Assembly: GCF_004193775.1 (NCBI RefSeq)
Contig: NC_041005.1
Coordinates: 17,517,865 to 17,581,864 of the forward strand
Reading direction: 5' to 3'
Source: Glycine soja
Taxonomy: Eukaryota > Streptophyta > Magnoliopsida > Fabales > Fabaceae
Length of the DNA stretch: 64,000 nucleotides
Shown piece after piece: positions 57,601 through 64,000 of the stretch (positions are counted from its first letter, which is position 1; the number at the start of each line of letters is the position of its first letter). The translations under genes and the position numbers were made by a program. The notes below the pieces were generated by a model. That model made no database searches. It was given only the letters and a program-made list of their open reading frames with translations, and had not been told where the DNA came from.

Positions 57601-59023
57601 CATGTAAGGTGATAAATTGATTACCCAAGTAAAATTTCAATGTCAGAGTACTATAATCAGAAAGATGAGGCCCAATTATTGCCAACCATGCAGCCCCAAG
57701 CACTAGATCAGCACCAGAAACTGGAAGTAGGTGCACTGGTAGCTTCAGTGTATGACCTTGGATTTTCACCTCCAAGTCTTGAATTAATCCTTCAGCAGTC
57801 AAGGCATTTTCATTTCCAACTAGAACCTGCAAATTAGGAATTGGTTCTATAGGTAACTTCAGGCATTGAGCTAGTCTAGGCTGGAGGAAGTTATTTGAAC
57901 TCCCACTATCTAGTAGAATCTGCACTCCCAATCCATTTATTGATCCTTGAAACTTCATTGTTCCAAGACCTGATGAGCCTTTTAAAGCATTATAAGACAA
58001 ATGATGATCTTACAAACTGGGGTCACCAACTGTCTCAACCTCGTCTGGTGGACCTGGTTGTAATGTAGGTTCATCCTCTTCTTCCCACTGTAGAACAAAA
58101 TATTTCTTATTAGGACAACGATGGCTAGGGGAAAACTTGTCATCACAAGTAAAGCATAGGCCCTTTTCTCTTCTCAACTGCATTTCTGCCGATGTCATTT
58201 TCTTAACATTGATAGGTTTGGTGGGTGGTGTGGGTAATAGTGGGGGTAAGCTTGTGGATTTTAGGGATTGAGGTCTGTTTTGGTTTGTGTTTAGGTTTGA
58301 GTTTGCGTTTGAGGTTTGTGTTTTGGAAGAAAAACTGGAAGAAAAAGGTTTGGGTTTAGGTGTATATTTCTCTTCATAGAGTTTGGCCAACGAAACTGTT
58401 CTGAGGAGTGATGTAGGTGATTGCACAATGACATCCCTTCTGATATCAGGTTTTAATCCTCCCACAAAGCAATCCAATAGAGCTTCTTGTGTAATTCCTT
58501 GTACTCGATTAGCTAAAGCCGTGAACTGCACGTAATATGACTGAACTGAACCAAGTTGAGTGAGTTTAAACAACTGAGATCTAGGACATTCATACGGTGA
58601 GGGGCCAAATTCTGTCTCTAAGGTTTGCGTAAAAGCAATCCATGTTTTGAATGAATTTTCACGAGTCATCATTTGGTACTAGGGCACAACCTCTTTATCC
58701 AAGTGAATTGAAGCAATAATCAATCGTTGTTCATCCGGTGTTTTATAATAGTTAAAAAACTGTTCAGCCTTGGATATCCATTGTAAAACATCTAATTCGT
58801 CAAATATTGGAAAATCAATCTTAACATTCCTAACCTGAAAAGGGTGATTGTTCATAGCCAGTGATGTACTCCCAGGATCTCCAGTTTTATCCTTGAGTGT
58901 CATCTCCAGTGTTGTTTCTAAGGTCTCAAACCGAGCAGCATATTCTTTATTGCGGTTTTCCATCATCTCCAGGATCCTTTTAACATCCCCTATAAGCTCA
59001 TTCATGCATGTGTTGTTCGCCAT
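54500..59023 (-). pseudogene. Gypsy 2 gag-pol: one frame broken by a few stops
   Basis: From the minus-strand ATG at 59023 to 54752 everything is in a single frame, about 1424 codons, cut only by stops at 58679-58681, 58010-58012 and 56003-56005. Gag has the knuckle CFTCDDKFSPSHRC. Protease is LLDSGSSNNF. RT keeps KLDLRSGYHQI, but its active-site box is VFFYDILIYS, so the first Asp of the D-D pair is Tyr (codon at 56876-56878). RNase H holds TDASGIGIGAVLSQ. Integrase has an HHCC-type region (CLTCQQAK), then MDFITRLP, SDRDKAF and SDGQSEAL, so D-D-E is intact. After a stop at about 54750 a chromodomain-like piece (QKLVQWQGFEEN, ATWEDN) follows, again with a stop. Confidence 0.92.
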
Positions 59024-59042
59024 GAAGCAATGAAAGCACCAA
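59024..59042 (-). other. Primer-binding site of Gypsy 2, against the gag start
   Basis: Directly after the 5' LTR the minus strand reads TTGGTGCTTTCATTGCTTC and then the gag ATG. TGGTGCTTTCATTG is not the methionine-tRNA site; the primer tRNA is not assigned here. The leader is only 19 nt. Confidence 0.6.
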
Positions 59043-59439
59043 TGTAATGGAGGAAATTAATGAAGGCAAGAATGGAAGGAATTTAGTAGCAGAGGAAAAC
59101 AAATGCAAGAGATAGTTAGGAATTATCCTCCATTAAAATAAGAAACCATAGTTTACAGCCACCAAAAGAAAGAAAACAGTAACCGCACCAAAAGGGAACA
59201 GAATGCTAAAAAGAAGAAAGATCCAGAGAGAGAATGGGATCACACGATAATTCTTCCACACCCACTCTGCTATAATTGCCTAATATAAATACTACTCCTT
59301 ATGCCAATAGAAATCCTTCAATTTGGAATTTGGTATTTTGGGTTGGGCCCCTCTCCTTAATTCCCTTGCTTTTTCCATCACGTGCTCTTCACCCTCTTCC
59401 TTATCCAATGTCCTTTCTACCCTTCCTTTCATTGTTACA
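59043..59439 (-). repeat. Right LTR of Gypsy 2 (5' LTR on its strand)
   Basis: 397 bp, the fuller copy, flanked on the right by AAGTT. Read on the plus strand it runs in frame into the exon at 59445, giving an 87-codon chimeric frame from 59323. Confidence 0.93.
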
Positions 59440-59444
59440 AAGTT

Positions 59445-59586
59445 TCTCTCGGAAAAAAACCCATCTCCAAACCCCGACAAAGTTTCAGATTTGAAGCCAC
59501 AAATGAAAACCCAATTGCCCATTATTCAACCCCCAAAGGTACCCATCAAAAAATCATTTGAACCAATGGACATCTCTCACGTATAG
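59445..59586 (+). pseudogene. Unidentified terminal exon, part after the Gypsy 2 insertion
   Basis: Continuation of the frame from 54200-54252, ending with TAG at 59584-59586. It contains two Pro-rich stretches (SEKNPSPNPDK and QLPIIQPPKVPIKK). No family recognised. Confidence 0.4.
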
Positions 59587-60052
59587 GAATTCTGAAACAT
59601 GCAGCAACAGTGAGAGCTTCTCTGCCATCGTGAAGCAACAGAACTCGGAACTGGAAGCATTCTTACGCCGTCGATGACAAGGGAAACGGTGAAAGAGAAC
59701 ATAGATCATATTCTCCGGCGAGAAAGATCAAGATTCTAGCAGTATAGGACACCGTAGTGTGTCGGACGGTTGGTGTTAGTGGTTGCGATTGCCGGGAAGG
59801 GTCGATCTGCTAGTTCCACCGACTAAGAGTGTTGTGAAGGAAACATTAACGAAACAAACACTTTGAATAAGGAGCTTATGCACATTCAATTTGGACGCTT
59901 GAAAATTTATGTGATGATTGTGAAGCATGTTGGACGCATGTTTGGACGATACTTGTTAATACCACGTTAGACACTAACTTTTATCAAAGCCTCTCTAGAT
60001 AGAAGATTTTGATAGAGGACGCTATGTTTAAAACATAGTTTATAGTGCATCT
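59587..60052. other. Intergenic DNA, possible 3' flank of the split exon
   Basis: No motif seen. It has a higher GC content (about 59600-59830) than most of the window, which would fit a former gene region. Confidence 0.35.
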
Positions 60053-61691
60053 TGTAGAAGCAAAGCTTCATGGTGAATCAAAGGTGATTCAACGATGTTT
60101 TGATGATAACAATGATGATAACAAAAGATGATGACAAAGGAGATGACAAAAAGCTCAAAGATTAATCAAAGAACAACTCAAGTGAATCAAGAACAGTTCA
60201 AGAGTTCAAGATAAGAATCAAGAAGAATTCAAGACTCAAGAAGAAAGTTTAGAGTCAAGAATCAAGATTCAAGATCTCAAGAATCAAGATCAAGATTCAA
60301 GACTCAAGATTCAAGAATCAAGAGAAGGCTTAATCAAGATAAGTATGAAAAGGTTTTCTCAAAAATTGAATAGCACATGGTTTTTCTCAAAACATGTTTA
60401 CCAAAGAGTTTTTACTCTCTGGTAATCGATTACCAGTAGTAAAATGGATTTGAAAAAGTTTTCAAATTGAATTTACAACGTTCCAATTATTTTCAAAAAG
60501 TTGTAATCGATTACAATGTTTTGGTAATCGATTACTAGTGCCTTTGAACGTTGAAATTCAAATTCAAATGTGAAGAGTCACATCTTTTCACATAAAAGCT
60601 TTGTGTAATCGATTACACTGATTTGGTAATCGATTACCAGTGACTGTTTCTGAATAAATCAAAAGATGTAACTCTTCAAAAGGTTTTTGACTTTTTCAAA
60701 TTGGTTTAAGTTTTTTCTAAAAGTTATAACTCTTCTAAATGGTCCTCTTGGCCAGACATGAAGAGTTTATAAAAGCAAGGCTTTGATTTGCTTTTCAATA
60801 TACTTTTACACTTATTCAATCAATCTTTTACAAGCCTTGAATCTCTTTGAATTTCTTCTTCTTCTTTGTACCAAAAGCTTTCTGAAGTTTTCTGGTTTTC
60901 TAAACCTTGAAAACTTGTGCTATTCATCTTTTCATTCTCTTCTCCCTTTGCCAAAAAGAATTCGCCAAGGACTAACCGCCTGAATTCTTTTTGTGTCTCT
61001 CTTCTCCCTTTTCCAAAAGAACGAAGGACTAACCGCCAAAATTCTTTTGTGTCTCCCTTCTCCTTTGTCAAAGAATTCAAAACAACACAGTCTGAGAATT
61101 CTTTTGATTCTTCCCATTCCCTAATACAAAAGTATTCAAAGGACTAACCGCCTGAGAATTCTTTTGTATCCCCATTCACAAAGTATCAAAGGTTTAACAA
61201 CCTCAGATCTTTGTCTTAACACATTGGAGGGTACATTTTTTGTGATACAAGTAGAGGGTACATCTACTTGGGTTTGACTGAGAACAAGAGAGGGTACATC
61301 TCTTGTGGATCAGTTCTAGTGGAGGGTACATCCACTAGGTTCAAAGAGAACAAGGGAGGTACATCCCTTGTGGATCTTTGCTTGTAAAAGGATTTTTACA
61401 AGGTTGAAAGAAATCTCTAGGACTGCAGGTCGCTTGGGGACTGAATGTAGGCACGAGTTGTTGCTGAACCAGTATAAAAACTCTTGTGTGTTTGTCTCCT
61501 TCTTCCCTACTCTTTTACTTTCCACTGTGCATTTTAATTTCCGCTTTTACTTTCTATTAAGTTTCTCTTCTACTCTTCATTCTCTTAACAATTTAGTAAA
61601 AGCCTTAAAAAAGTAATTTTTAATTAGTAAAGGTTTAGGAATAATTAATTCAACTACCTTCTTAATTATTCTGAGACCACTTGATCCAACA
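60053..61691 (+). mobile_element. Solo LTR (1639 bp) of the same family, copy 2
   Basis: It starts TGTAGAAGCAAAGCTTCA and ends GATCCAACA, with a perfect target duplication CATCT at 60048-60052 and 61692-61696. It aligns along its length with 7760-9467. TTATAAAAG at about 60767-60775 is the TATA box. Palindromes are at 60422, 60503, 60524, 60605 and 60626. The stem-loop repeat array is at about 60945-61215 and the four-hairpin array at 61248-61371. Confidence 0.93.
61248..61371 (+). repeat. Four-hairpin array in solo LTR copy 2
   Basis: The same four stems as copy 1: 61248-61270, 61284-61306, 61316-61338 and 61350-61371. The loop is GGGTACA in the first three; the last has lost one G. All stems remain fully paired. 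Confidence 0.9.
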
Positions 61692-61854
61692 CATCTAAGA
61701 GAGAATGTTTTTCCTTGTTGGACCCAAAGATCAATCTAAATAACTCAAATAACTTGTTTAGTCGATCAAAGTTTATTAACCATTTTTGTCATCAAAATCA
61801 TGAGGTTTTTACTTAGAAGTTGACATTTTCATGTTTTTGTTTCCAACAAAATTG

Positions 61855-62215
61855 TAATTTTGATTCCCTTTAATAATATTTATCTATGATTTTGATCCTC
61901 TTTCATATCTATGAGATTTTAGTCTTCTTTATTTTTTTTCTCGCGATTTTACTCTCTAAATTTTTTTTAAAAAAAATTACAATATTAATCCAATTCTTAA
62001 TTTTGTATGTGTTTTATTTATTTTTATTCAATTGAACTCTATAACATCCAGCATGTTTACTTAAGATATCATCAATAAATAATTTAATTAATCAATATTT
62101 TAAGAATGAAACGAAATTAACGTACTTAAAAATTAAAAATTGGATTAAAATTTTGGATTTTTTAAAGTTTGAAGATTAAAATCACGAAAAATAAAATTAG
62201 AAGACAAAAAATCGC
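61855..62215. mobile_element. MITE-like foldback sequence, relative of 27224-27709 (candidate)
   Basis: Its middle resembles the 27224 MITE (GTTTTATTT, TCAATTGA or CCAATTGA, TTTACTTAAGATATCATCAA or its counterpart, then TTTAATTAAT). Its two halves are imperfect inverses (GTAATTTTGATTCC-type left, AAATCAAATTAGA-type right). Ends and target duplication are not defined. It lies about 180 bp upstream of the DRP3 start codon and so may sit in its promoter. Confidence 0.45.
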
Positions 62216-62234
62216 AAATCAAATTAGAAATCGG

Positions 62235-62394
62235 TGGTCACGCGATTGGCCAGTTCTCCAAAGGGCAAGAATAGACGTTAGACGGTGAGGGAGGGAAGGA
62301 GGCAGCGCCACTGCACAGCAACGCGAACCCAAGTGCCCACTCCAATTCAAATTCAATCAATTCAGAACCCTAACTAGGGTTCCATCCATTGGTT
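62235..62394 (+). promoter_or_regulatory. Probable 5' UTR and core promoter of the DRP3-like gene
   Basis: GC content rises sharply here compared with the AT-rich MITE-like DNA to the left. No clear TATA box was seen. The start context is GGTTATGGCG. Confidence 0.4.
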
Positions 62395-63866
62395 ATGGCG
62401 GAGGATATTCCTTCTTCTTCTCCTCCAATAGCAGCATCAGATACTGCTCCTTTGGGTTCGAGTGTGATCTCCTTAGTGAATCGTCTTCAGGACATATTCG
62501 CCCGCGTCGGCTCCCAATCCACCATCGACCTCCCCCAAGTCGCCGTCGTCGGAAGCCAGAGCAGCGGCAAGTCCAGCGTCCTTGAAGCACTCGTTGGCCG
62601 CGACTTTCTCCCCCGCGGCAACGAAATCTGTACGCGCCGCCCCCTCGTCCTCCAGCTCGTCCAGACCAAGGCCCCTGAACACGACGAGTACGGCGAGTTC
62701 CTCCACTTCCCCGGCCGCAAATTCCACGATTTCTCCGAGATTCGCAGGGAAATTCAGGTTCTTCACTTCAACCTCTTTTTTCTATTAAGTAAGTTGATCC
62801 TTTGACATTAGTGAAATGGATTATAATTGAACGTAGATTAGTTAAATGAACTTTGAGGAATATTGTTTTCTCATTCGACACTATAGCTTTCAGTGTACCA
62901 TCGACATTACTACCGTATGGACAAGTTATACTGTCTTCTTGGTTGAGGGTCCATTATCCATTGGAACTAGTTTTCATGCTGCAAGCTTGAAAAGTGATTG
63001 AATTTGAGATTTTCATTATTAGCGTCCTTACAGAATGTAATACTCATTACATATAAGGTACTCAGCGTACTAGTTAAGTGTGTTTTGGTTTAATGTTAGA
63101 TTGAACGGGCACACTTTCCCATGCATGTTTTGTGAGAAGTAGGAATTCATAGCTTTTGATTAAACGGCTGTTTGGTGGCCTCCCAACAGTAAATCAAACC
63201 CGCATTTAAACCTTTTTTAATCTCTGCTGTTGGCTTGTATATGTATTCTCTCTCTTTCTGCAGATTGAAACTGATAGGGAAGCAGGAGGGAACAAAGGTG
63301 TCTCTGACAAGCAGATTCGACTCAAGATTTTTTCACCAAATGTTCTTGATATCACACTTGTTGATCTCCCAGGCATTACGAAGGTTCCCGTTGGTGACCA
63401 GCCTTCTGATATTGAAGCTCGAATCAGAACAATGATCATGTCGTATATCAAAACTCCCACCTGTCTCATTTTAGCTGTCACACCGGCAAATTCAGATTTG
63501 GCTAATTCTGATGCTCTTCAGATGGCAGGGATTGCTGATCCTGATGGTGGATTTTTGCTTCATGTGTCTCAAATTTTAATCTTTTCACATCTCTCTAGTT
63601 GGTTTCTAAAGGTTCTTGTATTTGTTGCAGGTAATAGAACAATCGGTGTTATCACAAAGGTTCGGTATATTCTACTAACATTTTAACTGACACGTATATT
63701 TGTGAAATTGGTTAAGCTGTTGCCATGTTCTGACAATGTTAGGCACTTGTAATTTGGAATGTAGTTGGATATCATGGACAGAGGTACTGATGCTCGGAAT
63801 CTGTTACTAGGAAAAGTTATTCCCCTCCGACTTGGTTATGTAGGTGTTGTAAATCGTTGCCAGGAG
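62395..63866 (+). CDS. Dynamin-related protein 3-like GTPase, 5' four exons (partial)
   Basis: Exons: 62395-62757 (121 codons), 63264-63546, 63631-63659 and 63765-63866. All have GT/AG junctions and agreeing phases, giving about 259 residues without a stop; the gene continues beyond 64000. GTPase motifs are complete: G1 GSQSSGKS at residues 53-60, the G2 region [16 protein letters not shown]3 DLPG at 155-158 and G4 TKLD at 224-227 (split between exons 3 and 4). The N-terminus is a short Ser/Pro-rich stretch, then [20 protein letters not shown]. This matches plant DRP3A/DRP3B, large GTPases that assemble on mitochondria and peroxisomes to divide them. Other plant dynamins (DRP1, DRP2, DRP5) differ in this N-terminal region. 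ATG 62395 was chosen because the frame upstream offers no other ATG. Confidence 0.92.
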
Positions 63867-64000
63867 GTAGTGATTTTATACTACGGTGATAAAGGCAGTA
63901 TTAAACTACTTTAACCTTTACACATGTCCTATTAGATGTTATACCACAGGTCATTGTATACACACACCATGCATATTTGTACTATGCAAATGCAAATAAA
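63867..64000 (+). other. Intron 4 of the DRP3-like gene, cut by the window edge
   Basis: It starts GTAGTGATTT after the Glu codon of NRCQE. The next exon should continue the GTPase domain. Confidence 0.8.

Larger units (their letters stand above)
54253..59439 (-). mobile_element. Near-complete Ty3/gypsy LTR retrotransposon, minus strand
   Basis: LTRs at 54253-54620 (368 bp) and 59043-59439 (397 bp) start TGTAA and end TTACA. A perfect target duplication AAGTT lies at 54248-54252 and 59440-59444. The order on the minus strand is gag, protease, RT, RNase H, integrase, the gypsy order. The left LTR lacks 29 bp; substitutions are about 20 in 368 (about 5%). The polypurine tract AAAGGGGGAGGCA abuts the left LTR (about 54621-54633). 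The integrase is followed by a chromodomain-like tail, suggesting a chromovirus lineage. Confidence 0.95.

Noticed and set aside
62473..62766. Several minus-strand frames over DRP3 exon 1
   Set aside because: They are shadows of the GC-rich GTPase exon; the plus strand carries the G1 motif and correct splice sites.

Overview
This is plant nuclear DNA: AT-rich, intron-containing genes with GT/AG junctions, and dense LTR retrotransposons primed by initiator-methionine tRNA. The families present (a Sirevirus-type Copia element whose LTRs carry GTAATCGATTAC palindromes, and a gene-fragment-carrying CACTA element) point to a phaseoloid legume, most likely Glycine (soybean or a relative). That species call is inference. 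No bacterial, organellar, rRNA, tRNA or CRISPR feature was seen.

Only one gene looks intact: the 5' part of a dynamin-related GTPase (DRP3-like) at the right edge (62395-63866, + strand), which runs off the window. Everything else is transposons or broken host genes.

Layout. (1) 1797-6397: complete but dead Copia element, TSD CCCTT. (2) 6996-7380: decayed pieces of an 8-amino-7-oxononanoate synthase gene. (3) 7760-9467: solo LTR, TSD CGTGC. (4) 10103-11527: eugenol synthase/isoflavone reductase-like pseudogene, minus strand. (5) 11897-17284: CACTA element carrying pieces of three host genes (bHLH factor, SF3B2 splicing factor, sucrase/ferredoxin-like protein). (6) 18457-20230: decayed Tnt1-like Copia gag-integrase. 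(7) 20.2-30.9 kb: very AT-rich, with an (AT)n tract, a TRIM-like element, a MITE and a MATE-transporter scrap. (8) 30900-40760: hAT-like transposase pseudogene split by a full Sirevirus (32370-39747, TSD CATAA). (9) 41992-50735: hexose-transporter pseudogene split by a non-autonomous Gypsy element (44232-50654). (10) 51458-52711: 3' half of an L-asparaginase 3-like pseudogene. (11) 54253-59439: near-complete Gypsy element, TSD AAGTT, inserted in an unidentified open exon. (12) 60053-61691: second solo LTR of the family in (3), TSD CATCT. (13) MITE-like sequence, then the DRP3 gene.

Estimated LTR-LTR divergence by eye: about 2.7% for the Sirevirus, 3-4% for Gypsy 1, 4.5% for Copia 1 and 5% for Gypsy 2. 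Insertions therefore accumulated over time rather than in one burst.

The most unusual structures are inside the LTRs. The upstream part holds 12-bp palindromes in pairs exactly 21 bp apart. The part downstream of the TATA box holds four RNA-type hairpins whose 8-bp stems differ but whose 7-nt loop (GGGTACA) is identical.
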